A stretch of 64,000 bases of DNA from Myotis daubentonii. Taxonomy: Eukaryota; Chordata; Mammalia; Chiroptera; Vespertilionidae. Location: assembly GCF_963259705.1 (NCBI RefSeq), contig NC_081861.1:110948102-111012101 (forward strand), given 5' to 3'. The position numbers were made by a program, and so were the translations under genes. Positions 42,838 to 56,366 of the stretch are shown piece by piece (the first letter of the stretch is position 1; the number at the start of each line of letters is the position of its first letter). The notes under the pieces were generated by a model, which was not told the DNA's origin, searched no databases, and saw only the letters and a list, made by a program, of their open reading frames with translations.

Positions 42838-45800
42838 TATTAATATATATGTATATATACATATTGATTGCTTAATAGTAATTAAGTGATGGTTATGTTT
42901 CATTTAGTATCATTTATGTAACACATACAAATATTATAACAAACTCTAACAACAAACTAGACATCTATTCTCCGTTCATACTTGATGCAATAGTGCATCG
43001 GAGATGTTAGAATCTCACAGTTAGTGTCAGAGTCAGGGTTTGCTTTCAGGTTTATTTAAAGCCTGAAATTTTCCTATAAGTTTACACTATTTCTCTAACA
43101 ATAGGAGTAGGAGATTGAAGATCACTATTTTCAACCCTTTCAAAATTTCCATTTGTATTTCTATATTCTTTTTCTCAATAAGTAATGTAAAACTGGTTTT
43201 CCATATGTCAGTTCTCTCCCCCTATGGCTCTCTAACTTCAGCTCCCTCTCATTCAAAGTAAAAGTTGCATTGCCCAGAGTGAAAGCTGCATTGCCTGACT
43301 AGTTCAGAATTCCTTCCAGCTTTAATTTTATTCACAGGTAGATTTATATTAAGAACTAAATATCTGAGAGATTTTGATAAGTCCACTACTGTTTCTTTGT
43401 ATAAGTAGCTGCTTCATAGTAAGTAAAGATGGGATGCTGAATAAATGTGGCAGAAACTCTGTTATATGGACACTAGTGAATATATGATAAGAAATAAATC
43501 TAAGGGAAGAACAGATCTTGGATGGACTAATTATGATAGGCAGATTTAACATTACATTCATGAAACTCCATTTTTAGGACCCTTAACTTGAGCAGAACAC
43601 TTTCAAGGCTCTCACTAGTTATAACAATATTATATCCTTTTTCTTAAAGATTCCTGCACACCAATTTCATAAGCTTCATGTTCTATAACATCTAGGTTCT
43701 CTCCTTGAAAATTTGGGCAAATTACGGGTATCCTGGCTCAAATACAGGATCAAGATCAAGAGTAATAAAAAGAATAGCAAGGGAATTAACATAGAAAAAC
43801 AAGCACAATAAAGAACAAAATGGCAGGGGTGATAGGAAAAGGACACATTAGGGTAATTGAGAAATCTATTGATACTGTTAAATGAAGCCCAAGGAATATG
43901 GGATTAAAAACTAAAGAAATACATGCCTTCTCTTTATATATGGGGACATTCTTTGCTAGTAAAACTTCCACATCAGCCCCTGACACAAGAGTATTCAAAT
44001 CTATTTAGTTTCAATTTGTTAGAAATATTGTGCAAAACCTTTAAGAGGAATTGCTTACCTTCCTATTATTATTGGAAACATATCCAGAAGCTAAAACTCA
44101 GTGTGTGAAGGTAGGACACATCATAGGTAAATAGCAAAGTAGAACACATCAGGTAATGCTAGAAAAATAGTCTTCCTTAGACCCAGAGCTTCTGATCTCC
44201 ATTAAACAAAATATTGACTCATCTTAGTTCTGCAATGCATTGTTTGTTTCCTTTTCTTCTTTTTACTGAAGTTGCATTTTACCTAAACATATTATGTTGT
44301 TTTGTTCTGATTTGTGGTAATATTTTTGCTGTTATTTTTGTATGATTCTTGTTTATTTCTGTGTACATATTATCTGTCTGCTATGGCTATATCTCTAGTT
44401 TTGTCAATTCCTGCAGATCTTTGAAAAAGTAACAAATAGCAATACATGAAGCTTTAATTAATAATATTTACCTTACAACAATAAATATCCCTTCTCAATT
44501 GAAAATTTTCATAAGATCAAAGACTCTTTGATCTTTAAAGAATTACCTTTCCAACAGGAGAGAGAAAGTTTGGATTGGAGAAGAGTTCATAAGTTAGGAA
44601 TAGATTTATCAGAATAGAAATGTAAACAAATTTGATATAAAGGGTCTGGAAGAGTAGGAAGAATTTATAAACATATTAAAAGGGAGAATAATTTCACTCA
44701 AAATTGCAGAACGTGCTTAGAACAAATACATATGAATGAAACGAGTAGAGTAGCTTTGATGTATCTCCCTGAAAGGGATAGTGTTTTGTGTGTGAGTGTG
44801 TGTGTGTGTGTGGGGGGGTAGTGTTTTGTGGGGGGGGGGGGGGGGGGAGGAGTAGTGAAAGAGATATATGATGACCAGAAGTGTAGATTGGTAGACTAGA
44901 TACTCACCAAACTTATTCCCTCTTTTTAGGCACACTGCTAAAACTATATTATTCATCCTCTTTAAATATGTTTGAGCTATATGACAAGTTCTTGCCAATG
45001 GAAAGCAAGTTGCAATAGTACGCAATTTCTGGATTGAGGCATTTAAAAGTGGGTATGGTTCATGTCCACTCTCCGCTCATTGTTCTGCTGAATGGATTGT
45101 GTAAAGGAAATATTGAAACCACTTGTTGAGGATGCAGTTACACAGCTTAGAAAGAGATTGGAGACCTTCATCAGCTTTGCACAAGAGCCACAAAGCCAGG
45201 CTTTGTATGAATATTGTATTAAACCCTCATATTTTTTTGTGACAAAAACTGTTAACTAGCCCCAGACTGTGCCACTACAAATAAAAAGTTGTGCCTACAA
45301 TACATTAACTGTTCTTCCTTGATTGGTTATCTCTCCCTACAAATGAAACATGTGGGCTTATTTGGAGAGTAGCAGAGGCACATGCAACGCCATCTATCCT
45401 GGACCAAAAAAAAAAAAAAATGATTTCCTTGTTGGGAAGGTGGTGCTACTTCAATAAGTTAGTTGTCTCAGTAAAAGAAACAGCTGGAGTAGAAGGTATT
45501 TGATTGGCCCATACTACCTTTTGATTTATCCTAAGAAATGAGTTACAGATTTTAAAGGGGATATTAAGGAAGAGATACAAAGTGTCACTATAGTGGCCAT
45601 CCTCTCAAGGAAGCATAGGTCCAGATATTAGTTCACCTCATGGCTTAGCTTTACCACCTTCCATTAACTTTTCAACTTACTGAAATCTTGCCTCCTTCCA
45701 GAGCATTTACTCTACTCTCAATACTGTAAACAGTGATTGCTAAATGGTAGATATTAATGATACTTTTCAGTCTTTAATCATCTTATCTTCTCTGCTGGGC

Positions 45801-48384
45801 TTGTCACTGCTGATAACCCCTCTCATCTTCAAACTCCCCCATATTTTTATTCTTTCATTTGTTCTAGGTTTTTGCTTAGGTTTTTCCTTCTTGAAGTCAG
45901 TCACACATCAGTTTTCTCTTCTAGCCATTCAAATGGTCAATTTACTCAGAATGCCTTCTTAGTCCCCCCCCCTTTTTTTTTCTACAATTCAATATTTTAA
46001 ATTTCCACCTATAAGCCCTAAACCCCAAGTCCTTCCTTCCTGCCAAAACTACTCTCCTTATCCCGATGTCTTACTACTGGCTGATTCATAGAAATCTACA
46101 CATTTCACTTTTATCAATTCACATGGATCTCAAACTATTATTTAAAAAATTATATGTATTATCTTGTTCCCCAAATCTATTCTGACCTTACAACCCAGCC
46201 CCAAAAGATGGAAATATAAACCATAACCAGTTTGGTTACCAACAGATCCTTTTCACCATCATAATATATCTCATGTCTGTGCCCTTCTGTCTGGATTCAC
46301 TCCCCACCCCACTCAACACCAACACTAAAGCCCTTTCATTTATGACTGGAACCATTGCAAAAGTATCTTTATTTATAGTTTTATGCTGTTTTCAGCCAAC
46401 ACAAAATCAAATTCTATACAATCAGGAGAGGTGCTGGTCTAACAGGCAGATTTGATCATGTGTAACCTGCTTAAAACACTTTATCCATTTTCATAAACCA
46501 AAAATCCTCACTATGGAAGCTGCCCTTTCTTTCTATGGAATTCCTGAATCTTATAGATCGATGGGTTTCAGATTTTTTCCAGCATGAGGCACTTTCATGA
46601 GTGGCAGGTCCCCTTTTCCATGCTCAGAACTTAATGAAAACCTCCACCCAAAGCAAAACATGTTGTAGAGGATTAAAGAAAATATAATCACAGATTGTTT
46701 TATAGTGGCAATTTCCTTTCTTCCTATAAAAATATTTTTTAGCTAAAATAAAAAAGGGGAGGTAAGTAAAATATCAACTTTGAAGTGCTGTTAAAGTACT
46801 CTTGGCTATTAAACTACTTTGTTCTGGAAGTGACATAGATAAAGAAGGATGCAATCCTGTCTTCCTGGGTGTAACACTACCTCATTTGCTCCATTCAAGA
46901 AAAGCATCAGAAGGCAAACAAGTCCAAATACAGATTAGAAAATAAACTTGAATCCATTCTAAAGTCATTCACAAATGTTAGTGATTAGAATGTGTTTTTT
47001 CCCCCCCCCAAATTACTAGTGGCGCTTCAGGAAACAAATGTGGTGAGAGAAAAATGATGATGACAGGCAACCAGGCCTCCTCTTCTCCCCTTGCTGTTCC
47101 TTTAAAGCACATGTTGATATCACACTTAGCATATGCAATTCAAATAATTTGTTGACACATCTGTCTTCTGTTAACTTACACATTGCAAGTTCCTTCAGAA
47201 TAGAAACTATGTACCATTTTTTTCTCTGCGGTTCCTAGGAAATTGTATAGAACATGAAAATATCTAACAATGTTTGCTCAATGAATGAATGAATAAACAG
47301 ATATTCTCCACTTGTATTTTTGCTAATCTTTTAATTTTCTTTTCTCTCTCCATGATCACAGCAGATGTATTGGTAGTGCCAAAGTCTGGAAGTGAACTTT
47401 AGCTTTTTTCACAGACAACTACTAAAATGATGAAGCACTGTAAGGCATCAGAATGCACTAATTTGAAAATGTGCAACTCACAGAGATGACTATGGGGTTA
47501 AGTAACCTTTTTTCTAATTGGGCCTTATTTCAATGAAGAACCTTTAAAAAGATAAATGAGCCCTATTTACCTCATGAGTGGTAGAGTGTTGATGGTTACG
47601 ATAAAAGTAGTCAGGGCACTATAGGTCTAGCATCATAAACACTCTGAGAACATGTACTCCAGTACATTAACTTATCAATATAAGATAGTTTATTTTGCTC
47701 TCACATCTTTAGAAACTGTCATTTTCTAAATATCAATATAACTTACCAATATCCTATGCACTTCTAGGTTTTTAGAACTACTAACCCTAAGAGGTACTGA
47801 CAGCAATTCTTAATACTCCCTCCTATTTTGTTCCAAATAGTAGGGTATGATGACATTCTACTGGTGCATAAATTAATGTTTTTTCAATTCCCTCCATTCT
47901 CATTTGTGACTTATTTCCTGCTCTTCACAAATTTCAACTCTTTTCCATTAAACAAAAGGCTATGTTTTTCCCCCTTTTCTTCTTTCTATAATCTGCACTG
48001 AATGTCTGGCATGAAATGGAATGACTGATGTAGAGCTCATGAAAAATGACCTCAGTCAATGTTGGACTCATTTCAGTGGCAGCAGAGCATATTGAGGATA
48101 TTTTATTTCACAGAAAAACAATATACACACTAAATTTAGAATAATTTACATTATTATCTCTAATATAAGGAATTCCTATATTTAAATACCATTTTAATAT
48201 CACGATCAATCATTTCATTTTTTTAACACTAGCAGGAAAACTTTAACTTCTCCTTAAAGCTGAAACAGCAACCAAAAACGTGTATATGTTTGTGGACACA
48301 CACACTACATGTTTAAGCAGTATTTAAGCACATTTTTTTGACATTTAAAAAAATCTTCACCCAAGGATATGGTTACACTGATCT
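42838..48384. other. Unique intergenic DNA
   Basis: 5.5 kb of AT-rich DNA without recognisable genes or young transposons. Low-complexity stretches: a TG/G-run at 44,788-44,850 and an A-run at 45,404-45,420. Short ORFs here have no recognisable domain, and I do not call them. Confidence 0.5.
44788..44850. repeat. (TG)n and poly(G) low-complexity tract
   Basis: (TG) run, then GGGGGGG, a short spacer TAGTGTTTTGTG repeated twice, and a G-run of about 19 bases. G-quadruplex-prone. Confidence 0.85.
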
Positions 48385-48590
48385 TTAGAGAGAGGAAGGG
48401 AGAGGGGAAGAGAGAGAGAGAAATATTGATGTGAGAGAGAAACATTGGGTGCCTTCCTTACATGCTCTTACCGGGGATTGAACCAGCAACCTGTGTATGT
48501 GCCCTGGTGGGGAATTGATCCTATCACCTTTTGGTGTATAGGACGATGCTCCAATCAACTGAGCCACATCAGCCATGACAAAGCACATAT
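48385..48590 (-). mobile_element. Diverged VES-like SINE
   Basis: The minus strand shows a TGGCTCAGTTGATTGGAGC-like A box, a B box with GGTTCAATCCCC and a CTCTCTCTTCCCC tail. More diverged than the SINE at 48,832. Confidence 0.82.
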
Positions 48591-48831
48591 TTAAGCAGTA
48601 GGCACTATAGGCAGCACAGAGTTTGGAAATGACTAGCACACTGTATAGCCAGCTAATTAGATAAGTTTGTTTGGAATTAATTAGTGCCCATCCTCCAAGC
48701 TAGGAGGTGAGTTGGAAAGACCAGAAATTCATTAGGATTAACCAGTCTTAGGCAGTTTTGGCAAAAACATTCCTGCAACTCTCAGATGAGAAAAAAAAAG
48801 GTAAGAAAGAAAAGAATATAAAAGAATACAG

Positions 48832-49054
48832 CCGTAACCAGTTTGGCTCAGTGGATAGAGCGTTGGCCTGCTGACTGAAGGGTACCAGGTTTGATTCCGG
48901 TCAAGGGGTCAAGGGCATGTACCTTGGTTGTGGGCACATCTCCAGTAGGGAGTGTGCAGGAGGCAGCTGATCGATGTTTCTCTCTCATCGATGTTTCTAA
49001 CTATCTCTCTCCCTTCCTCTCTGTAAAAAATCAGTAAAATATATTTTTAAAAAT
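48832..49054 (+). mobile_element. VES-type SINE
   Basis: A box TGGCTCAGTGGATAGAGC, a B-box variant GGTTTGATTCC and the CATGTACCTTGGTTG body. An 8-bp GTCAAGGG repeat is duplicated inside. Perfect 12-bp duplication AAAAGAATACAG at 48,820-48,831 and 49,055-49,066. Confidence 0.95.
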
Positions 49055-49066
49055 AAAAGAATACAG

Positions 49067-50983
49067 AGGTAATCCAATGCAATACTCATTTTTGCCTTGG
49101 TGATGTTGCTTGCTTGTTCACTTCAGTCCAATGATTATTGCTTTCATGTTTGTTTAGCCCTTCTCTCCCTTATGAATCCTGGCTGTCTGGTATTGATGAT
49201 GATTATGTAGTATTTCTGACTAATAGTTTCTAGAGCTGTCTCTTTTGTGTCAGAGATGACAAGAAACAGCAGGGAGACTTAAGGAGGATGGAGTAGAGGG
49301 AATGAAGAAGATGGATTTGAGCACAAAACAGGAAAACAGAGAGCAGTATGAAAAAGGACTCAGAATGTTAGTTTGCTGGATTTCACAGATCATTGAGTTC
49401 TAGCCCTTTGTCTTCAGGGGGGAACTGAGACCCAAAAGTATTAAAGGGATTGTTGAAGGCCACAAGAATTTCCCAATTTGATATATTTTCCATTACTCTA
49501 AGTTGCCAATAAAACTATGGTGGAGAACTGTAGTGGTGATCTCAGGGTAGTTTCCATATGACCAACAATTCCTCCACTGAGAAAAAGTTTCACGCTTAAG
49601 AATATTTTTTTCTGTGTTCACTCAAGTGTTCTTATTTTCTCTCTCCAACTTTCAATGTTGAATTTTGAGTAATTATGCTACTATTCTAAAGGTCTACTTT
49701 GGTTTAAGGCACCAGAATGGGATAAAAATACTCATTTCCTTACTTTCATCTTACTTTTCTAGACTTGAGAAAAAACCATTTGAAGCAAAGTATATAGTTG
49801 TAGTGACTTTTTGTTGTTTCGGCTCTCAAAATTAGGCCGAAATCCATCTACTTTAAATAAAAGAGCCCTACTGCAAAACAAAACCAGATCTGTGTAAATT
49901 CCTGTCAGGGTTTCACCTCAGGCATCTGCATCACTGCAACCATTTTTCTATGCACAAAACTGGACAGTGGTGAAAAGTAGGACTGCTGGGGCAGCTCGCA
50001 TTGTGCATGGCTTCCCAGTCTAGTTTGATGGAAGCAATCAAACCAGTGTCTTTGTTTCCCTTATACTGAGAGAGCCAGCCTCTCCAGTGTCTGCTATTTG
50101 GATACTTTGATCTTTCCTCAAGATGACAATCCAATAAATTTCTTATGCCCACTGGCTATGGAAGTCTAGTAATACTCCAGGATGATGTTTTGTTTCTGGT
50201 TCTAACAGAGATTAAAAAAAGAGTATTGCTTGATTTTGATTTTGAAATTACCATTCCTGTTCTTGATATTGGCCCTTGTTGTCTTCTACCTACGTTGGGT
50301 AATAAAAATCTATGAAAAGTTTAATATGCTCTCTTTTACCAAGATCCTTTAGCATTAACACATAAAAACTTCTTAAATTAGGTTGATGATATAATTTTTC
50401 ACTTCAAAATGTGATCCCACTATTGTCTGCCTAATTGGAAAAAGGCAAGCTCCTGTATTTGCACTATAATTCTAGATATTAAGTTCTTGACAGAATTGTT
50501 AAATCATTGGGTTTAATTGGAATAATTGGCTCCTGGTCTTATAATCAGGAATTATTCAAAGTGTTATAATCTTTTACAGCCAGTGAGTATAACCAGATAC
50601 TCACTAGCTGTAAAAGAAGAACAGAGGCATACCTATATTATCAGGATGAAATATGAGCTTCAAATCAAATAGTGCTAAAATATTCACTCATTCTAATTTC
50701 ATGTTTTATTTCCCTGAATACTTATTTTAATGGAATCAATGATTAAAAATTACTAGAGCACAAAGCATCTTGAGTTTTTTTTTCTTTTGGCAAATAGATT
50801 ATATATATAAGTAATGCTATTGTTATACAGAATAACACCTATACTATATAATTACAATGGTTATATCTAAAACAAAGATTAAAGCCAAGATTTATTCTTC
50901 ATATGTTTACTTTCTTTGGAGATAAGAAGAGAATATATTCTTTGAAAACTTTGCATTCATAAAGGCTTTGCATGTAAAAAACA
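49067..50983. other. Unique intergenic DNA
   Basis: No gene recognised. Contains the hairpin at 50,571-50,616. Confidence 0.5.
50571..50616. repeat. Perfect-looking 19-bp hairpin
   Basis: CTTTTACAGCCAGTGAGTA and its complement (18 of 19 matched) separated by an 8-nt loop, in otherwise unique DNA. Confidence 0.85.
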
Positions 50984-50995
50984 TTTTTGCATTTT

Positions 50996-53349
50996 TTTAA
51001 AATTAAATGTTTATTGTTCAGATTATTACAGGTGTTCCTCTTTTTTCCCCCCATAGCTTCCCTCCACTCTGTTCCCACCCACCCTCTGCCCTTAACACCC
51101 CCCACACACTGTCCTCATCCATAGGTGTACGATTTTTGTCCAGTCTCTTCCCACACCCCTCACACTCCTTTCCCCCCTTAGAATAGTCAGTCCACTCCCT
51201 TTCTATGCCCCTGATTCTATTATATTCAACAGTTTATTCTGTTCATCAAATTATTTATTCACTTGATTTTTAGATTCACTTGTTGATAGATGTGTATTTG
51301 TTGTTCAAAATTTTTATCTTTACCTTTTTCTTCTTCTTCCTCTTCTTAAAGAATACCTTTCAGCATTTCATATAATACTGGTTTGGTGGTGATGAACTCC
51401 TTTAGCTTTTTCTTATCTGTGAAGCTCTTTATCTGACCTTCAATTCTGAATGATAGCTTTGCTGGGTAAAGTAATCTTGGTTGTAGGTTCTTGCTATTCA
51501 TCACTTTGAATATTTCTTGCCACTCCCTTCTGGCCTGCAAAGTTTCTGTTGAGAAATCAGTTGACAGTCGTATGGGTACTCCCTTGTAGGTAACTGACTG
51601 TTTTTCTCTTGCTGCTTTTAAGATTCTCTCTTTGTCTTTTGCTCTTGGCATTTTAATTATGATGTGTCTTGGTGTGGTCCTCTTTGGATTCCTTTTTTGG
51701 GGGGTTCTCTGTGCTTCCTGGACTTGTAAGTCTATTTCTTTCACCAGGTAGGGGAAGTTTTCTGTCATTATTTCTTCAAATAGGTTTTCAATATCTTGCT
51801 CTCTCTCTTCTTCTGGCACCCCCATAATTCAGATGTTGGTACCCTTGAAGTTGTCCCAGAGGCTCCTTACACTATCTTCATATTTTTGGATTCTTTTTTC
51901 TTTTTGTTTTTCCAGTTGGGTGTTTTTTTGCTTCTTCGTATTTCAAATATTTGACTTGATTCTTGAGATCGTCTAGTCTGCTGTTGGAACTCTGTATAAT
52001 ATTCTTTATTTCAGTCAGTGTATGCTTAATTTCTAGTTGGTCCTTTTTCATAACCTTGAGGGTCTCACTAGATTTCTTGAGGGTCTCACTAAATTTATCG
52101 GCGGTTTCTAGAAAATTCTTGAAAAACCTTATAACTGTGGTTTTGAACTCTATATCTAGTAGTTTGCTTTCCTCAATTTCTGACCTGTTTCTTTGTCTCC
52201 ACATTTTTTATGCTTCCGTGTTGATAGAGTGGCTTTGTGTGCTAGGTGTCTGTCCTATAGGGCCCAGAGGCTCAGCCTCAGGTAATTGTCCACCGCAATT
52301 ACCTGAGGTGGACACTCTTGGTGCACCCCTCTGTGGGCTTTGTGCACAGTCTTGTTGTAGTTAAGCCTTGATTGTTGTAGGTATCACTGGGAGGAATTGA
52401 CCTCCAGGCCAATTGGCTGTGAGAATCAGCTGTGTCTACAGTGGGAGAACTTCTGCACTGGAGATACCCTTAGGGGCAAGACTTGCTTCAGTGAGGCTTT
52501 GGTGCCCACTGAGTCTGCCCCCTGAATGTGTCCCTTATGGGTATGAGGAACTGTAATCTGGATGGTCCCACTCTGACCACTGGGTACACTGGCTCTTGGA
52601 TCTCTAAGGAGGTGCTAATTTAGTCTCTGCCTGAGGCTATCTAGCAGGAGCTATGGAGAGATCTGAAGATTCCTCTTCTTTGTTTGGGGTTTGGAGATGC
52701 CCAGATGGGGCCCAGCTGTGAAGCAATGCAAGCTGCAGTGGGGCCTTGGGCCTTCTTTTGGATGTTCTGGGTCTCTCTGACCCAGCTGCAGTTTGTTAGG
52801 TAATTTTAGATCTCAAAGGGCCAGCCCATTCATATTCAAAAGCCTCTGCGCACAGCTTGGGTGGGGCAGGGTCTCAGGGAATCAACAGGGCAAAGCAAAC
52901 AGCTATGGCTGATCCTCAGCCCTGCCCTAAGAGGCCCCAGGTCGCAGTGTCCCGGTAATCGCTGCAAGCACCTCTGAGAGAAAGCCACCCTCGAGTTCCA
53001 ACTGATGTCAGACAGTCCAGTTTCTCCCCCTATGTCCCCAGAGACTTGCCCGGAACTGGAGTTCAGAGCAGTTGGGAGCTTGTGTTTCCCTCCCTATTGG
53101 AAAAGACAACCGTGTCCTCAGTTGCCAGCCCTTTCCATGTGTGCCTCCGTACCTCTGCACTTTACTTCCACACCTCCTTTGAGTCTCAGTGTGCTTTTCT
53201 CTTTCCTTCTAGTTGTAGAATTTCCACTCAGCCAGCCTTCCTGTGGTTCTGGGTGATGTCCTTTTTGTCTTTTAGTTGTATTTTTGAAGCAGTTGTTCGA
53301 GGCAGCAATTTCCTGTGTTTACCTATGCCGCCATCTTGGTTTCTCCCCT
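50996..53349 (-). mobile_element. HAL1 element: 5'UTR, ORF1, 3'UTR, no ORF2
   Basis: A minus-strand retroelement with target duplication TTTTTGCATTTT (50,984-50,995 and 53,350-53,361). The 5' end is GGGGAGAAACCAAGATGGCG. 5'UTR 53,349-52,205, ORF1 52,204-51,346, then a 3'UTR of 0.34 kb. No trace of ORF2 lies between ORF1 and the 3'UTR, and both ends are complete, so this is a full-length HAL1 and not a deleted L1. It relied on L1 ORF2p for mobility. A perfect hairpin with 13-bp arms is at 52,276-52,308. Confidence 0.85.
51346..52204 (-). pseudogene. HAL1 ORF1, broken by one nonsense and one frameshift
   Basis: About 280 codons. N-terminal part with coiled coil (52,204-51,878), including a tandem LKKSSETLK-type heptad duplication. 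RRM and C-terminal domain (51,825-51,346) with MGVPEEERE, a YPAKLSFRIEGQIKSF block and ending MLKGIL. The frame is broken between 51,880 and 51,825. One break is a TGA that replaces the CGA expected in the N-I-R-I-M-G run, a likely CpG decay. RNA-binding protein by homology to L1 ORF1p. Confidence 0.85.
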
Positions 53350-53361
53350 TTTTTGCATTTT

Positions 53362-54130
53362 GATGACTAATCAATTGGTTGAGATTTTTTGAAAGGTGTA
53401 AAATTTTAGGTAATCTTCAAACTTGAAGCCCAAAGTTTTATTGTTCTATTATAAGTTTCGGTATTTCAATCTTATAGCATCCCAAGAGAAAATTGCAGTG
53501 CCCACAACTCAGTTTTGTAAAATATTCATGAAATTTTGATGATACTATGAAGATACTTTTATTCTCTAAAACAGAATCATGATTCCTCTTAAAGATAACT
53601 AAACTTTGTAAAACAAAGGGTCATTATGGAAGTCCATATTTTTAAATTGTAAAAAAATATAATTTGCTATGGAAAGTTTTGGAACATGGAGTGACAGACC
53701 TACAAGGAAAGCACTCTAAAATCTATATAGCAGAGAAAAACCAGTATCCAACAGAGCTCATTTTGTACTTTGGACCACCGTGTTTACTAATTTTTCTAGC
53801 CTGGTGTTTTCCAAAATGGTGACTTTCATAATTATATTATATCCATTCTATTATCCATTAATTTAAAAATCATTGAAACCTACAGTAGGTCAAGTCCCAT
53901 GATAGGCAATATAAATATAAAAATAGTTTAAGGGAAGATGTAGCTATGTGAATAATTCTCCAATAATTGGTAAGTCCTATGGAAAGCTTCTGTGGTAAAC
54001 ACTGTGTGGGCCTACCCAACAGGTATTTCTCTCTATCTCTCCTTTGTGAATAAACTCTGACTCTGATGAGGTCTAATGGGTAGAAATGCCTTGATCTTAG
54101 GTAAGGGTCAAATCTAGGATCTAGAGATGG
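53362..54130. other. Unassigned intergenic DNA
   Basis: AT-rich; nothing supported. Confidence 0.5.
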
Positions 54131-54240
54131 CAGTATATTAGTTTCCTATTATAGATATAATAAATTACTCCCAATTTAGTCTCTTAAAACAATACAGAGT
54201 TATTATGTTACAGTTTTGGAGGTTGGAGGTCTGACACATA
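54131..54240 (+). repeat. Old interspersed repeat fragment
   Basis: TTAGTTTCCTATTATAGATA followed by AATTACTCCCAATTTAGTCT, similar in pattern to the repeat at 36,575. Confidence 0.5.
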
Positions 54241-55442
54241 TGTCATCAAGATATGATTTCAATTCCTTTGGATAAATACCCAGAAGTGGGACTGCTGGAT
54301 ACAAGCTAGTTCTATTTTTAATTATTTGAGGAACTTTCATACTGTTTTTATTTCCATAATGGCTATACCAATTTAAATTTCTATAAAAAAATCCCCTTTA
54401 TCTACATCTTCATCAATATTTATTATCTTTTGTGTTTTTGATGATAGCTATTCTAAAATATATGAGGTGAACTATTATTGTGGTTTTGATTTGCAGTTTC
54501 CTGATGACAAGTTAAGTCGAGCACTTCTTCCCATACTTATTGACCATTAACATGTCTTTTATAGAGAAATATCTATTCAGGTCCTTTGCACATTTAAAAA
54601 ATTGGGTTATTCATATGTTATACTATTGAGTTACATGAATTTCTTATGTATTGTAGATATTAATCTTTTATTAGACATAGAATTTGCAAATATTTTTTCC
54701 CATTCCATAAGTTACCTTTTCATGCTATAGGTATTTTTCTTTGCAGTACAGAAGGTTTTTTATTTGATGGTATTCTATTTGTCTGTTTTTGCTTTTGTTA
54801 CCTGTGCTTTTGGTATCATATAAAAAAATTCATATCCCAGGCTAATGTCAAGAATATTTTTCTCTATCTTTTCTTCTAATAGTTTTACTGTTTGGGATCT
54901 ACATTTAAGTATTTAATCCATTTTGAGTTGTTTTGTATATGGTGTGAGATAGGGTTAAGATTTCATTACTCTGTGTGTGGTTATTCAATTTTCCCACAAC
55001 TATTTATTGAAGAGACTATATTTTCCCCATTGTGTGCTCTTTCCCCCCCATTGTGTGTTCTTGACACCCATTCAAAGATCAGTTGACCACAGATGTGTGG
55101 ATTTATATCTGGGCTCTTTATTCTGTTCTCTTTGTCTATATTTCTGTTTTAATATCAGTGTAATACTGTTTTGATTACTAAGCTTTGCAATATAGTTTGA
55201 AATCAGGAAGTGTGATGCCTCCAGCTTTGTTATTTCTCGGACAACTTTGGCTATGCAGTGTCTTTTATGGTTCTGTATGACTTTTGGGATTGGTTTTCCC
55301 ATTTCTCTGAAAATGCCATTGAAATTTGTATATGAATTGCATTGAATATATACATGGCTTTGCATAGTATGGACAGTTTAATAATATTAACTCTGTTTTA
55401 TTGCTTAAAGTATTACAAATTAAAATATGTCTTTGTGATTTC

Positions 55443-55633
55443 AGATAGAGAGGAAGGAAAAGCAAGAGATAGATAGAAACATTGATAGAAAGAACATTGA
55501 TCGGATTCCTCCTGTAGACCTCCTACTGGGATTGGGCGTGCAACTGGGACATGTGCCCTGACTGGGAATCGGACCGGTATTCTCTTGGTGCATGGGGCCA
55601 ACGCTCAACAACTGAGCTACACTGGCTGGGCTT
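55443..55633 (-). mobile_element. tRNA-derived SINE, diverged
   Basis: On the minus strand: CCAGTGTAGCTCAGTTGTTG (A box), CCGATTCCCAGTCAGGG, and the CTTTCCTTCCTCTCT tail. Differs from VES copies in the body. Confidence 0.78.
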
Positions 55634-56147
55634 ATTTGTTTCTTCTTAAATTTAATTAGTGCTTCATAATTTTCAGTGTATAGATCTTTCACCTCCTTGG
55701 TTAAATTTATTCGTAAGTATTTTATTATTTTTTATGTTATTGTGAATAAGATTATTTTCTTTATTTCCTTATCAGATATTTCATTGTTAGTATTTAGAAA
55801 CACAACTCATTTTTGTGTGATGATTTTGTATCCTACAACTTTACTCAATTTATTAGTTCTAACAGGTTTTTTTTAACATCTTTAGGGTTTTCTATATATT
55901 GATTATGCAATCTGCATACAGAGATGAATTTTACTTCTTCCTTTCCAATTTGGGTGCCTAATATTTCTTTTTCTTAACTAATTGCTCTAGCTAGGACTTC
56001 CAGTACTGTGTTGAACAAACATAGTAAAAGTGGGCATCTAAATATTCTTTTCCTTTCTATTATTGTTGATTTCTAGTTTCATTCCACTTTGATCAGAAAA
56101 GATACTTGGAATGATTTTGATCGTACATTTGTAAAGGCTTCTTTTTT

Positions 56148-56366
56148 TAAAAAATATATTTTATTGGTTTTCTACAGAGAGGAAGGGAGAGGGATAGAGA
56201 GCCAGAAACATTGATGAGAGAGAAACATTGATCAGCTGCCTCCTGCACACCCCCCACTGGGTATGTGCCCGCAACCAAGGTACATGCCCTTGACTGGAGT
56301 CGAACCTGGGACCCTTCAGTCCGCAGGCCGAAGCTCTATCCACTGAGCCAAACCGGTCAGGGCATA
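56148..56366 (-). mobile_element. VES-type SINE
   Basis: Minus-strand VES copy starting GCCCTGACCGGTTTGGCTCA, with GGTTCGACTCC B box and TTGCGGGCACATACCC. Flanked by an imperfect duplication AAAGACTTCTTTT / AAAGGCTTCTTTT. Confidence 0.93.

Noticed and set aside
42838..48384. Possible exons of a host gene in the unique region
   Set aside because: Short ORFs lack recognisable domains and I could not pair convincing splice sites; left uncalled.
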